64,000 nucleotides of DNA from Eggerthellaceae bacterium (GCA_017432445.1 JAFRJC010000137.1:1-64000), one strand, 5' to 3'. Positions 25,629-34,881 are shown, counted from the stretch's first letter. Program-made: numbers and translations. Notes: generated by a model not told the origin, from the sequence alone.

Positions 25629-27155
25629 TTACCTGATCTTGGCGATGCGGCCCGTTTGTCGGCTGGACTTGCGACGATGGCCAGATTCGTCACACAGCGG
25701 GATGTGTATGGTGAAGCATGCGCCTTCGCCCTTGCGGCCTTCGACCTGAACCCAACCATCGTGGCGATCGACGATTTCCTTGACTACCGTCAATCCTACG
25801 CCCAAGCCGCCGCTCTCGCGGTCACGGCCTGAGTCTGCACGCCAGAAGCGTTGGAATACCATGCGGGCCTCGTCGGGTGTCAGGCCAATGCCCGTGTCGC
25901 GCACGGAGATTTGGGCCATGGTCTCACCGCGCTTCACGCGCACGTAGATGTGTCCGCCCTCGTCGGTGTAGCGCACTGCGTTCGAAATCAGGTTGGCTGT
26001 GGCTTGGCGAATGAGATCGGGGTCGCCCATGATGTAAACGTCCTCGTCGGCTTTGTAGTGCAACGTCAGGCCCGATTCGGCAACATACGCTTCATGCGTG
26101 GCGATAATGCCCGATACCACTTCGCCGACATCGACGAGCTCGTGCTTGTTCGGATTGGCGCGATTTTCCAGACGAGAAAGCTTCAGGAGGGAGTCGACGA
26201 GGCGCGAAAGCCTCATGACCTCGGAATCCACCGTCATCAGGCGCTGCTCGTCGACGGGCAGCACGCCGTCAACCATGGCCTCGACCGTGGCCTGAATTGC
26301 CATGAGGGGGGTTCGCAACTCGTGTGCGACGTCAGTCGTCAGGCGCCGCTCGAGCTTGCGATCACGTTCCACGGCGGCGGCCATGGCGTCGAAGGTTTGG
26401 CCGAGTTGCGAAATCTCGTCCTCGCCTTGCATGTTCGTACGCGCGGTTAGGTCGCCTTCCTTGAGCGCCACTGCCGTGTCGGTCAAGGAGCGGATAGGCC
26501 GAACGAGCGTGCGCGCGAAGAAATAGCCGAGCACCGAAGCCAAGATGATAGCCGCGATGGTTGCGAAAATCATCGCCTGGTAAGAGCGGTCACGGAATTC
26601 CTGGTCGGCGGCGCGCAGGAGCTTGTCAGAGCCGTACACCCACACGCGGACCGAGCCGACCGCCTTGTTGTCGACGATAATCGGGGCATGCGCCATGTTC
26701 TCTTGCCCCTGTTGGGGAGCGATGGAGGGTGGCACGATGCCCTCTTCGCCGATTGCCAGCGTCGTGGAGTCGAATAGCACCTTATTGTCGGCGTCGACCA
26801 CCTGCATGCCGACACCTCGGTACACGGTGATTGCATTGCTCGCCGGTTGCAGTACCGAGTCGTCGAACTTGTCAACCTTCGCATAGCGCTTCGCAATCTG
26901 CTCGGCGGTGGTTTCGGCGACCGCGCTCATGTTGTCCTGCGTATAGGCGTGGAAATACTGTTCCCAGACCACCGAAACGACGCCAATGGCCACGAGCGCC
27001 GTCATGGCGGCGATGAGCGAGAACGAGATGGTGACGCGTGCCGTATACGACAAGTTGCGCCATCCGACTCCCTTGGCGCGACGCCCCTCTTCAGGCTCGA
27101 CGTCCTCGTCGTCCTCTATCGGGGTGTAATCTTGGCCCTTTTCGCTGTTAGCCAC
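25629..27155 (-). CDS. Two-component sensor histidine kinase (HAMP type)
   Basis: A 508-residue membrane kinase. An acidic N-terminus precedes TM1 (about 40-62, 'ISFSLIAAMTALVAIGVVSV'), an extracytoplasmic sensor domain of about 125 residues, TM2 (about 188-210), HAMP, and HisKA with the phospho-acceptor His in 'DVAHELRTPLMAIQA' near 276. The HATPase domain has N-box 'TANLISNAVRY', G1 'VRDTGIGL' and G2 'GLGVGLTV'. Twelve bases downstream of the response regulator gene, so the two form an operon. The signal is unknown. Confidence 0.94.
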   Translation of the reverse strand: MANSEKGQDYTPIEDDEDVEPEEGRRAKGVGWRNLSYTARVTISFSLIAAMTALVAIGVVSVVWEQYFHAYTQDNMSAVAETTAEQIAKRYAKVDKFDDSVLQPASNAITVYRGVGMQVVDADNKVLFDSTTLAIGEEGIVPPSIAPQQGQENMAHAPIIVDNKAVGSVRVWVYGSDKLLRAADQEFRDRSYQAMIFATIAAIILASVLGYFFARTLVRPIRSLTDTAVALKEGDLTARTNMQGEDEISQLGQTFDAMAAAVERDRKLERRLTTDVAHELRTPLMAIQATVEAMVDGVLPVDEQRLMTVDSEVMRLSRLVDSLLKLSRLENRANPNKHELVDVGEVVSGIIATHEAYVAESGLTLHYKADEDVYIMGDPDLIRQATANLISNAVRYTDEGGHIYVRVKRGETMAQISVRDTGIGLTPDEARMVFQRFWRADSGRDRESGGLGVGLTVVKEIVDRHDGWVQVEGRKGEGACFTIHIPLCDESGHRRKSSRQTGRIAKIR

Positions 27156-27167
27156 GGTTCTGCAAGC

Positions 27168-27881
27168 TTAAGCGGACGTGGACTTGGACGGATCTTCGAA
27201 GCGGTAGCCGACGCCATGGACGGTGTGCAACCACGTGGGGTTGCGTGGATTGTCGCCGATCTTGGCGCGCAGGTTCTTAACATGCGAGTCGATTGTGCGC
27301 TCATAGCCTTCGAAGTCGTAGCCGAGAACCTTCTCGACAAGCTCCATACGCGAGTACACGCGTCCCGGATAGCGAGATAGCGTTGTCAGCAGCTTGAATT
27401 CGGAAGCGGTCAGATCCACTTCCTTGCCCGAAACCAGCACCTTGTGGCCAGATACGTCGATGGTCAGCTCGCCGAATTCCAGCACCTCGCGCTGAGGCTC
27501 TGAGTCTGCATGCACGCGGCGCAGAAGCGCACGCACGCGAGCTACGAGTTCGCGGGGGCTGAACGGCTTGATGAGGTAGTCATCGGCGCCAAGCTCAAGG
27601 CCGATGATGCGGTCTTCAACCTCGCCCTTCGCTGTGAGCATGATGATGGGCACGTCGGAGTTGTCGCGAATGGTGCGGCATACACGCTCGCCGGGAACGC
27701 GGGGAAGCATGAGGTCGAGGATGATGAGGTCAAAATGATGCTTGGCGAACTCGTCGAGCGCGTCCTGGCCGTCGCCGATGGCTGTGACCCAGTAGTTCTC
27801 GCGCTCGAGATAGGCTGTCACGGCGTCGCGGATAGCCTTCTCGTCTTCTACCAACATGATGCGCCGGGTCTCGTTGCTCAT
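27168..27881 (-). CDS. OmpR-family response regulator
   Basis: A 237-residue DNA-binding regulator. The receiver domain has VEDEKA acidic residues, phospho-acceptor Asp56 in LIILDLMLP, Thr in 'MLTAKGEV' and Lys in 'YLIKPFS'. The winged helix (about 135-230) contains 'LTASEFKLLTTLSRYPGRVY' and 'RTIDSHVKNLRAKIGDNP'. It pairs with the kinase downstream and resembles MtrA/PhoP-type regulators. A palindrome CACCCA-N4-TGGGTG lies 57 bases upstream of the start and may be an operator. The Tat-exported gene 28035 is divergent from it. Confidence 0.94.
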   Translation of the reverse strand: MSNETRRIMLVEDEKAIRDAVTAYLERENYWVTAIGDGQDALDEFAKHHFDLIILDLMLPRVPGERVCRTIRDNSDVPIIMLTAKGEVEDRIIGLELGADDYLIKPFSPRELVARVRALLRRVHADSEPQREVLEFGELTIDVSGHKVLVSGKEVDLTASEFKLLTTLSRYPGRVYSRMELVEKVLGYDFEGYERTIDSHVKNLRAKIGDNPRNPTWLHTVHGVGYRFEDPSKSTSA

Positions 27882-27937
27882 TTCGTCTCCTTACCTGTTT
27901 GAATTCTTCGTTTCTGTCCGTGTTCAACATACGTTAA

Positions 27938-27953
27938 CACCCACACGTGGGTG
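27938..27953. promoter_or_regulatory. Palindrome between the response regulator and the Tat protein gene
   Basis: CACCCA (27938-27943), CACG, TGGGTG (27948-27953): a perfect 6-bp inverted repeat in the 153-base divergent spacer, in the position of a shared operator. The regulator is not known. Confidence 0.35.
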
Positions 27954-28034
27954 CATGTTTGCATTTGGGTTTAATTATATCTTTTGTGACCGAACGGTAA
28001 TCGCAGGGCTTTGCAAATGACATAATTCGTCTCC

Positions 28035-29408
28035 ATGAGCAAGCAAGCGCCAAAACACAGCATTTCATCGGGAGCGCCGACCAGCGCGGTACCGCCGACA
28101 CCCACCGAGCGTTCGAGCAATCAGACGCTCATCAGCCGGAGGGGCTTCTTGTACGGCGCCATGGGCGTGGGCGCCCTGGCGGCTGTCGGCGTCGGCGCTG
28201 CTGTCACCAGCTCCCTTCCCGACGTCGGCGATCCGGGCATCAGCTACCTCGAGGTGCCCGACAACGCCCTGACGTCCCTTGCCGAATTGGATGTCGTGGA
28301 CAACTACGAGGACGTCGTCACGCTCCTTGGCACGTTCGAGCTTCCTTATGGCACTTTGGTTTGGGTAAACGATGACGATTTGGCTGCATGTCTGCTTCCG
28401 ACGGAAGTGGGATCGCCGTTAGCGCAGATCGGGCTTCTGCTCTTGGGCAGCGGCACCTTGGCCACTGTTGTCCAGCAGGCCGTCGGCACAGACGAACGTT
28501 TCGAGATATACGATGTGCGCGCCACGTCGAAGGGGATGATCTGGACCGAGGCCAACGTGCTGGAAGGGACATGGCGTATCTATGCCGCGCCCGTGACCAG
28601 CGCGACCCCCGGCTCTCCCGTTCTTCTGGAAGAAGGCGACGATGCCTACGATACCCCCACGCTGGCAGTTGTGGGAAATCGGGCCTTCTGGCAGGTGATG
28701 CCCAAGTTGCCGAACGACCAGGGTTTGACCTCCCGCCTCATGAGCGCGACCTTCGGCAAGGAAGACGCTGCTTGCGTATTCGAATCGCAGCGGCGCATGT
28801 GCACTGCTCCGTACGCCACGCAGGATTCTGTGGTCATCACGCCGCGCGCCGATATGTCTTCGGTCTATTACCAGCTCACCAACATCGACGCCAAGTCAGG
28901 CGCGGTGCTCGACCAGTTGACCTTGCCTCGCGCCATGACGCCGCTGGAAGCAGGGTATGGCGTGAACGGCTTCATGTTCTCGTTCCCCGATATCTACGAT
29001 TACGGTGGCGGCATATCCAACCTTGGAACATACACGCCTATGGAAAAGCCTTCAGACGGTGACTACAGCGCTTCCCAGTGGTTTGGCTTTGCCCGCACTC
29101 CCACGGCGGCACCTGCTTGGTGCCAGAATCTGCTCATCGTGAAATCGAGCTATTCGGTGTGCGGCGTCGACCTGAAAGCAGGATCGTATTTCGCCATCGA
29201 CGTGGACGATGGTGCTGACACTTACGGCGATTACCTTGCCACAACGGGCACCCGCGATAACTTCGTCACGTATGCCAACATCGATCACACCCCCGTCAAT
29301 GGCGAGCTGAAGCACGTTTGCCGCGTTAAGGTCTGGCGTCCGTTGACGGAGGCCGAGCGCAAAACCCGGGAGACCGAAAAGGCCGAAGAGGAAACGGTGG
29401 AAGCGTAA
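28035..29408 (+). CDS. Tat-exported protein of unknown function
   Basis: A 457-residue protein with a twin-arginine signal: 'LISRRGFLYGAMGVGALAAV' near residues 36-56. The mature part has regular beta-rich segments with repeated 'GTFELPYGTLVWVND', 'SKGMIWTEANVLEGTWRIYA' patterns suggesting a beta-propeller or similar repeat fold, and ends in a Glu/Lys-rich tail. Tat export points to a protein folded before export. No known family was recognised. The gene has its own divergent promoter region next to the response regulator, which may control it. Confidence 0.7.
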   Translation: MSKQAPKHSISSGAPTSAVPPTPTERSSNQTLISRRGFLYGAMGVGALAAVGVGAAVTSSLPDVGDPGISYLEVPDNALTSLAELDVVDNYEDVVTLLGTFELPYGTLVWVNDDDLAACLLPTEVGSPLAQIGLLLLGSGTLATVVQQAVGTDERFEIYDVRATSKGMIWTEANVLEGTWRIYAAPVTSATPGSPVLLEEGDDAYDTPTLAVVGNRAFWQVMPKLPNDQGLTSRLMSATFGKEDAACVFESQRRMCTAPYATQDSVVITPRADMSSVYYQLTNIDAKSGAVLDQLTLPRAMTPLEAGYGVNGFMFSFPDIYDYGGGISNLGTYTPMEKPSDGDYSASQWFGFARTPTAAPAWCQNLLIVKSSYSVCGVDLKAGSYFAIDVDDGADTYGDYLATTGTRDNFVTYANIDHTPVNGELKHVCRVKVWRPLTEAERKTRETEKAEEETVEA

Positions 29409-29435
29409 AGCTCCGCCGATGCCCGGCTTTAAGCT

Positions 29436-30125
29436 TTATGCGTTGGCGGTTGCGGCTTCGCGCTTGTCGGCGTTGCGCGTAAGGAAATAGAAGATCGGGG
29501 TGTCGAGGGCAGCCAAGGCGAGCTTGCACAGGTACTGGCCCACCATCATGGCTCCGAGTTGGCCGATCAGAGCTGGGTCGAAAAGCCAGCCGAAACCGAT
29601 GCCGAAGGCGATGCCGATAAACACGACGGTGTCGATGAGCTGGGATGTCATCGTCGACGCATTGTTCCAGATCCAACGGCTGCGCACCGACCCACCTCGC
29701 GCGAGCACATGGTCGCGGATCTTGTGGAACACGAACACGTCCCATGACTGGGCGAGCAGGTAGCCAGTCATGCTGGCAACCACGAACACCCCGTTTTGGC
29801 CGAGCAGCATATCAAAGGATGCTTGCATTTCTGGATCGGCGGCAGGGAGCGCTTGTGCCAACAGGATGAGGCACAATGCCAGCACCTGGCAGGCGAAACC
29901 GCCGAATACGATGGTGCGCGCCTCCTTGCGGCCCCAGATCTCTCCAACGATGTCGGTCATCAGAAACGTCACGCAGTAGCATACGACGGCGCTGGGGACC
30001 AAGATGGTGCTTCCGAAAAGCGGGATGCCTGTCTGAACGGTCTTAGCCGTCACGACGTTGGCAATAACAAGCGCCACGGCAAACACCATGGCGCAGATCA
30101 TTAGGTTAGCAGTTGTTTTCTTCAC
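29436..30125 (-). CDS. Queuosine precursor transporter (YhhQ/COG1738)
   Basis: A 229-residue, six-helix membrane protein. 'VNDIVGEIWGRKEARTIVFG'-type sequence (here 'MTDIVGEIWGRKEARTIVFG') and 'TSQLIDTVVFIGIAFG' are the signatures of the COG1738 family that imports queuine/preQ0/preQ1. The GTG start at 30125 lies 6 bases after the AAGGA ribosome site, which forms part of a preQ1-I riboswitch. This is strong independent support for its substrate. The gene is on the same strand as the 231-residue membrane gene upstream, but its own leader suggests separate control. Confidence 0.92.
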   Translation of the reverse strand: MKKTTANLMICAMVFAVALVIANVVTAKTVQTGIPLFGSTILVPSAVVCYCVTFLMTDIVGEIWGRKEARTIVFGGFACQVLALCLILLAQALPAADPEMQASFDMLLGQNGVFVVASMTGYLLAQSWDVFVFHKIRDHVLARGGSVRSRWIWNNASTMTSQLIDTVVFIGIAFGIGFGWLFDPALIGQLGAMMVGQYLCKLALAALDTPIFYFLTRNADKREAATANA

Positions 30126-30131
30126 GTTGTG

Positions 30132-30168
30132 TCCTTAGTATTTTTAAGGTTGGATGTTGCGAACAACC
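30132..30168 (-). ncRNA. preQ1-I riboswitch
   Basis: The minus-strand leader reads P1 GGUUG (30168-30164), loop with UUCGCA, P1 3' strand CAACC (30152-30148), an A-rich tail UUAAAAAUACUAA, and then AAGGA. P2 is formed by UCC of the loop region with the GGA of the ribosome site (30134-30132), the pseudoknot that hides the ribosome site when preQ1 binds. This matches the class I preQ1 aptamer of Thermoanaerobacter tengcongensis type (UCGCA loop, A-rich tail). It sits directly upstream of the queuosine precursor transporter. Predicted action: preQ1 represses translation. Confidence 0.85.
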
Positions 30169-30232
30169 CCCTGGATACGGCCAGGGACCGGTTGTGGCCT
30201 GTTGTCTCTAAAGTGTGCAGTCCGTTACGAGC

Positions 30233-30928
30233 CTATTTGGATTCCGAGTCGCTTGCCGCGCTCTTTTTCGCCTTGTCGGATTCGGATGAATCGGCTTCCG
30301 AGGAGTTTTCCGCTGCGTCTGCGTCCTTCTTGTCCTTACCGAACAATCCGAACAGGCCCTTCTTTTCGGGTTTCTCGGTTTCGGCAGCCTCGGCGGCCTC
30401 GCGCTTCTCGGCAGCTTCCTTTTCCTGTTCGCGCATTTCGGCACGCAGCTTCTTCTGCTCCTTGCGGGCTTCCTTCGACTTGTCGTTTGCGAGGGTCGCG
30501 TTAAAGATCTTGCGCTCCTTGCGGATCTTGCCCAAATCGATATAGAACGCAATGATGATCAGCACGTAAGCCATGATCATGATGCCCATGGACAAGCCGT
30601 TTAGTTCCTCGTTACGTTGGGTGATGAACGATGTCACAGTGCACGCGATGGCGCCGCCCAGCGCTATCCACCACATGCGGCGCAGCTTTTTGTACCCTTC
30701 GGTTTCCTCAAAGCGGGCTTGCAGGGCGGTGCTCTTCTCCGCAGCCTTGCGTTCGCGTTCTTTGGCTTCCGCCTTTTTCTGCTTTGCAGTCTTGGGTGCT
30801 GGTTCGCGTATGGTTGCAGCACGTTGGGCCTTGGGCTTCGCAGAAGCCGAGCTCTTGCGTGTCTTGCCTGTGCGCTTTTCGTCGCTTGAGGTGTTGTAGC
30901 GGTCGTTCAGTGGGTTGCGCTGAGTCAT
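30233..30928 (-). CDS. Membrane protein with coiled-coil C-terminal tail
   Basis: A 231-residue protein. A basic, low-complexity N-terminus (about 1-80, Lys/Arg-rich) precedes two helices ('MWWIALGGAIACTVTSFI' and 'LSMGIMIMAYVLIIIAFYID'), then a highly charged helical tail rich in Lys/Glu/Ala repeats ending in acidic residues. It is probably membrane-anchored with both tails in the cytoplasm. Function unknown. The ATG lies 4 bases after the purC stop codon on the same strand, so it is likely cotranscribed with purC. AGGAAG lies 12 bases upstream. Confidence 0.75.
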   Translation of the reverse strand: MTQRNPLNDRYNTSSDEKRTGKTRKSSASAKPKAQRAATIREPAPKTAKQKKAEAKERERKAAEKSTALQARFEETEGYKKLRRMWWIALGGAIACTVTSFITQRNEELNGLSMGIMIMAYVLIIIAFYIDLGKIRKERKIFNATLANDKSKEARKEQKKLRAEMREQEKEAAEKREAAEAAETEKPEKKGLFGLFGKDKKDADAAENSSEADSSESDKAKKSAASDSESK

Positions 30929-30932
30929 ATGC

Positions 30933-31799
30933 TTAGAACTTCCTGCCGGTTATCTTTTCGTATGCCTGGATGTACTTCTGGGTCGTCTTCTCGATGACTT
31001 CTTGGGGCAGATGGGGAGGCGTTCCCGTCTTGTCCCAGTTGGCGGTCAGCCAATCGCGCACGTACTGCTTGTCGAAGCTAGGCTGGTCAGTGCCCGGCTC
31101 ATACGTGTCGCCAGGCCAGAAGCGCGACGAATCGGGCGTGAGCACTTCGTCGGCCAGGATGATTTTCCCATCCCGACGGCCGAACTCGAATTTGGTGTCG
31201 GCGATGATGATGCCTTGCTTTTCGGCATGGTCGCGTGCTTTCGTGTACACGGCCAGCGAGAGGTCGCGCAAGAAAGCCGCGTCTTCGTCGCCGATGATCT
31301 GCGCGCAGCGCTCGAAGCTGATGTTCTCGTCGTGTTCGCCGATCTCAGCCTTGGTGGACGGGGTGAAGATGGGCTCGGGAAGCTTCGAGGAATTGACCAG
31401 CCCTTCCGGAAGCTCGATTCCGCACACTGTACCCTGGCGCTTGTACTCCTTGAGGCCGCTGCCTGCGAGGTAGCCGCGCACGATGCATTCGATCGGGAAG
31501 ATCTCGACCTTGTTCACCAGCATGAAGCGGCCGCGCAGATAATCGGCGTAGGGCTTGAATTGCTCGGGAAGGTCGGCCACGTCGGTGGAGATGAGGTGGT
31601 TTTCAACCACGCCCTCGAGCAGCTCGAACCAGAAGCACGAGATGCGCGTGAGCACTTCGCCCTTGCAGGGGATTTCGTCTTCGAGGATGTAGTCGAAGGC
31701 GGAGATACGGTCGGTTGCGACGAGCAGAAGCTTATCGCCCAGGTCGTACAGGTCGCGCACTTTGCCCTGCGCGTCGGGTTTGATATCGATGCCAGCCAT
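30933..31799 (-). CDS. purC: SAICAR synthase (phosphoribosylaminoimidazole-succinocarboxamide synthase)
   Basis: A 288-residue cytoplasmic enzyme that joins CAIR and aspartate with ATP in purine synthesis. The signature 'PIFTPSTKAEIGEHDENIS' and 'VEIFPIECIVRGYLAGSGLK' match the long PurC form, and the terminal 'ITGRKF' fits. AGGAGG precedes the ATG. It shares the purine pathway with purB 6 kb away; the 231-residue membrane gene follows in the same operon. Confidence 0.96.
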   Translation of the reverse strand: MAGIDIKPDAQGKVRDLYDLGDKLLLVATDRISAFDYILEDEIPCKGEVLTRISCFWFELLEGVVENHLISTDVADLPEQFKPYADYLRGRFMLVNKVEIFPIECIVRGYLAGSGLKEYKRQGTVCGIELPEGLVNSSKLPEPIFTPSTKAEIGEHDENISFERCAQIIGDEDAAFLRDLSLAVYTKARDHAEKQGIIIADTKFEFGRRDGKIILADEVLTPDSSRFWPGDTYEPGTDQPSFDKQYVRDWLTANWDKTGTPPHLPQEVIEKTTQKYIQAYEKITGRKF

Positions 31800-32096
31800 G
31801 TATTCCTCCTCGGATTTGCAACCTATCTATTGTAACGGCATCGTCGGGAAACGGGTTCGGCTGTGAGTAAATCCGAGAACGCTACAGAACTCTCATGACA
31901 AAGCGGCAACAGTTTGCCATGCCCAGCGATTAGCAGATAACCTTGGCACAACTGCAGTGAAGCCGGCGGAGAGCCCGTTTCCGTGCTAGATTGGCGGCAA
32001 CGAGACCCAAGGCGGAATGTGGTGACCTCGTAAAAAGGTATCGTTGCAGGACAATTCAAAGTATACTGTCGATATCTTTCGTCAAAGGAGGCTCGT
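31800..32096. other. Divergent intergenic region
   Basis: About 297 bases with the upstream regions of purC (minus) and the YARHD gene (plus). No strong promoter with correct spacing and no purine-riboswitch fold was recognised. Confidence 0.4.
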
Positions 32097-33005
32097 ATGC
32101 GTTGTGTCGAGTGTGGTCACGAGATAAAGGACGGCGCGGTATTCTGCATCCGATGCGGTGCCATGCAGACGTCGAACAAGGCGTCTCAAGGTCAGGTCGC
32201 AGGCGGTACTGCCGGCGGGGGGACGGCTCCACGTCCCGTTAAGCAATTCGAGCCGACGCCCAAGCGCGCCGGTGGCGGCACCGTCGTCTTCGTCATTGCG
32301 GCAATCGCGGTGCTCGCAGCCATCGTGGCGTTGGCCATGTTCATGCTGAACCCGGGTTCTTCGAGCGGCAGCGCGTCTGCTGGCTCAAAGGGCGGTATGA
32401 CCATCTCGACCACGAGTTCTTCGGCGTCCGACTCATCGGCATCGACCTCGTCTGCGTCTTCGACTTCCTCGTCCTCGAAGTCCACTTCTTCGACCAGTTC
32501 CAAGTCCGCTTCCTCGGCATCCACTTCGGCGGGTGCAACAGCTTCGGCAAGTGCTTCGAGTGCGGCGGGCAATGCCACTGGGCAAGCTACCGGAACCAAC
32601 AACCAGGGTGGCACCGCCCAGCAGCAACAGCAGCAAGCGCAGCCCCAGCAGCAGCAACAGCAACAGCAAAACGTGGCGCCCGCACCTGCGCCCGCGCCTG
32701 CCCCTACCGAGGACTGGGGCGAGATGTGCTATGACAGCAACGTACGCGTCATGTCCAAGTCCGAGCTGCAGGAGTACAGCACCGACTCGCTGTGGATTGC
32801 CCGTAACGAGGTCTTCGCACGTCATGGCCGCGGGTTCAGGGATCAGTACTTGCAGAATTACTTCAACAGCAAGTCGTGGTACTCCTACCGCTATTCGCCC
32901 GATGAGTGGGATAAGTACCATTCAGGTGATTTGGATTCCATCGAAAGGGCAAATGTGGCAACCATGATGGAAATCGAAAAAGAGCGTGGATCGAGCCATC
33001 TCTAG
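32097..33005 (+). CDS. Zinc-ribbon, single-pass membrane protein with YARHD domain
   Basis: A 302-residue protein. An N-terminal zinc ribbon ('CVECGHEIKDGAVFCIRCG') in the cytoplasm is followed by a basic linker, a TM helix (about 60-82, 'VVFVIAAIAVLAAIVALAMF'), a 110-residue Ser/Thr/Ala-rich then Gln-rich linker (runs of up to 9 Gln), and a C-terminal YARHD domain: 'SLWIARNEVFARHGRGFRDQ'. Such proteins occur in Firmicutes and Actinobacteria with the YARHD domain outside the cell; the role is unknown. The repeats are low-complexity and could vary in length. AAAGGAGG precedes the ATG; a terminator follows. Confidence 0.85.
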   Translation: MRCVECGHEIKDGAVFCIRCGAMQTSNKASQGQVAGGTAGGGTAPRPVKQFEPTPKRAGGGTVVFVIAAIAVLAAIVALAMFMLNPGSSSGSASAGSKGGMTISTTSSSASDSSASTSSASSTSSSSKSTSSTSSKSASSASTSAGATASASASSAAGNATGQATGTNNQGGTAQQQQQQAQPQQQQQQQQNVAPAPAPAPAPTEDWGEMCYDSNVRVMSKSELQEYSTDSLWIARNEVFARHGRGFRDQYLQNYFNSKSWYSYRYSPDEWDKYHSGDLDSIERANVATMMEIEKERGSSHL

Positions 33006-33041
33006 TCACTGAAAGCTTTTTGCTGACGGATTAAAAGCAAG

Positions 33042-33062
33042 GGGGTCGTCTGAGACGACCCC
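33042..33062 (+). terminator. Rho-independent terminator after the YARHD gene
   Basis: GGGGTCGTC (33042-33050), loop TGA, GACGACCCC (33054-33062), then TTTTT. Confidence 0.9.
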
Positions 33063-33118
33063 TTTTTGTGTCGAAAAAAGCTTTTAGTCTATCGCTCCAA
33101 GCGAAGCGATACTTCGGC

Positions 33119-33601
33119 TCAGCGCTGATTGTCGGCGCTTCCAAGGTCGCCCAATTGGGCAAACAAGCGCTCTACGGCACGCTCGGCATAGCCGAATTCA
33201 GGGTTTGCCCAGTTGGCATAGGGGTGGATGGCGATGCCCCCGCGCGGAACAAACAAACCTTTCACCTCTATGTACTTTGGCTGCATGAGCTCTATCAAGT
33301 CGTTCATGATGATGTTGGTCACATCCTCGTGGAAGTCTCCGTGGTTGCGGAAGCTGAACAGGTACAGCTTCAACGACTTGCTCTCGACCATGCGCTTGTC
33401 GGGAATGTAGTTTATGAGCAGCGTGCCAAAATCTGGTTGGCCGGTGATGGGGCACAGCGTCGTGAACTCGGGGCAACGGAGCGTCACCAGATAGTCGCGG
33501 TCGGGATGCGCGTTCTCGAAGGTCTCGAGGACCTGGGGGGCATAATCGGTGGGAATGGCGGCCTTCGAACCCAGAATCGTCAGCTCATCATGGTTTGACA
33601 T
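33119..33601 (-). CDS. queF: preQ1 synthase (NADPH-dependent 7-cyano-7-deazaguanine reductase)
   Basis: A 160-residue cytoplasmic enzyme that reduces preQ0 to preQ1 in queuosine synthesis. The catalytic Cys50 and Asp57 lie in '[13 protein letters not shown]', and the QueF motif ESKSLK is at 73-78, followed by '[13 protein letters not shown]'. The length matches the short unimodular QueF. It lies 3 kb from the riboswitch-controlled queuosine precursor transporter; queC, queD and queE are not in the window. The two together suggest that preQ0 may be imported and reduced, which is inference. Confidence 0.96.
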   Translation of the reverse strand: MSNHDELTILGSKAAIPTDYAPQVLETFENAHPDRDYLVTLRCPEFTTLCPITGQPDFGTLLINYIPDKRMVESKSLKLYLFSFRNHGDFHEDVTNIIMNDLIELMQPKYIEVKGLFVPRGGIAIHPYANWANPEFGYAERAVERLFAQLGDLGSADNQR

Positions 33602-33771
33602 GGGAGAACTCCTTACTCGCGAAACATAGGGTATGATAACCCATAATCGGAACCACGGAAACGCGCCGTTTCATCCTTGCGGGTATTGGCGAAGACCCCC
33701 GCGAAGCGGGTTGCGCAGCTTGGACCAAGCAGCTTTTCCCATCATGGGCGCGTTTCGATGAGGAGGTGCGC

Positions 33772-34878
33772 GTGGCTAGGCACGCCAACAGCAACGATGA
33801 TGAATTGAAGAGAGCGGCGCAGGATGCGTCGAATCTGCTAACCGCGCGTAACGCGACACGTCGCCAACAAACGCAAGGCGACGAGAAAAACGCCAATCGT
33901 GACGCATCAGATTTGATTAGGGACCATAGTGCAACGCGCAGGAGTCGTGCTGGCAGCTACTCTGACCCTGACGCCTACAGGCGAGTGTCGCGGCCGGCTC
34001 AGGCTCATGCGGCCACGCAGAAACCAGCTTCACGCATGACGTTGTTCGAATACATAAGCTCGAATGCCGTTTACATTGTGGGTGCTGCAGCAGTTGTGGC
34101 AATCGTGTGCGTGCTGCTCGTGGCTGTGAGGTCGTGTGTGCCCACCGAGACCTACGATTTCGAAGGCGAGCTCGATTTCTACTATGAGAGTTCATTCGAC
34201 TGGAACAATCTAGAAATGTCCGACAACGGTCGCTTCGTATATGTCGACAACGGCAAGGTTCGTTCGAAAACCGGCATCGATGTGTCCGAAAACCAGGGTG
34301 AAATCGATTGGAAGGCGGTTGCGGGAGACGGAATCGATTTCGCGATGATTCGCTTGGGTTACCGGGGAGCAACCACCGGAGAGCTCTACACCGATCCGCT
34401 CTTTGCCGATAACCTGGCTGGCGCCAAGGATGCGGGCGTTGCGTGCGGGGTGTACTTTTTCTCGCAGGCGACCAGTGTCAAGGAAGCTCGTCAGGAGGCG
34501 GATTACATCGTAAAGAAGCTTGATGGCGCGCAGCTCGAGTACCCGGTTGCGCTGGATTACGAAACGGCTGTAGCCGGCGTCGAGGTGCCGCGCGGGTCGA
34601 ATCTGGGGAAAGATCGCATGACCGAGATCGCCAAAGCTTTCGGCGAGCGCATCGAGAAGGCGGGTTACCGCTTTATGATCTACGGTAACTACTACGACCT
34701 TGATTTGTACCATTACGAGAGTCTGCAGAACCGCGCTATCTGGTGGGCCGAGTATGACACGTGGGTGCCGAACCCCAACTTGGACATCGTCATCTGGCAA
34801 TACAGCAACGGGGGCTGGGTTGATGGCATCCAGACGGCGGTCGATATGAACATCGACTTGGCGGACGCGCTCGAATAG
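33772..34878 (+). CDS. Membrane-anchored GH25 lysozyme (N-acetylmuramidase)
   Basis: A 368-residue protein. The start is GTG at 33772 with AGGAGG five bases upstream; the GTG at 33766 overlaps that site and is unlikely. An N-terminal cytoplasmic, charged segment of about 95 residues precedes one TM helix (about 99-120, 'YIVGAAAVVAIVCVLLVAV'), a short linker and the GH25 catalytic domain: 'GIDVSENQGEIDWKAVAGDG', 'FAMIRLGYRG' and the DxE pair in 'YPVALDYETA'. This places the enzyme outside, acting on peptidoglycan. The helicase gene begins 3 bases after the stop codon, an odd operon partner. Confidence 0.93.
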   Translation: MARHANSNDDELKRAAQDASNLLTARNATRRQQTQGDEKNANRDASDLIRDHSATRRSRAGSYSDPDAYRRVSRPAQAHAATQKPASRMTLFEYISSNAVYIVGAAAVVAIVCVLLVAVRSCVPTETYDFEGELDFYYESSFDWNNLEMSDNGRFVYVDNGKVRSKTGIDVSENQGEIDWKAVAGDGIDFAMIRLGYRGATTGELYTDPLFADNLAGAKDAGVACGVYFFSQATSVKEARQEADYIVKKLDGAQLEYPVALDYETAVAGVEVPRGSNLGKDRMTEIAKAFGERIEKAGYRFMIYGNYYDLDLYHYESLQNRAIWWAEYDTWVPNPNLDIVIWQYSNGGWVDGIQTAVDMNIDLADALE

Positions 34879-34881
34879 GCG

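Noticed and set aside
33602-33680. Possible preQ1 riboswitch before queF
   Set aside because: A GGGTTATCATACCC hairpin is present, but the A-rich tail and the pairing with the ribosome site that define the aptamer are missing.
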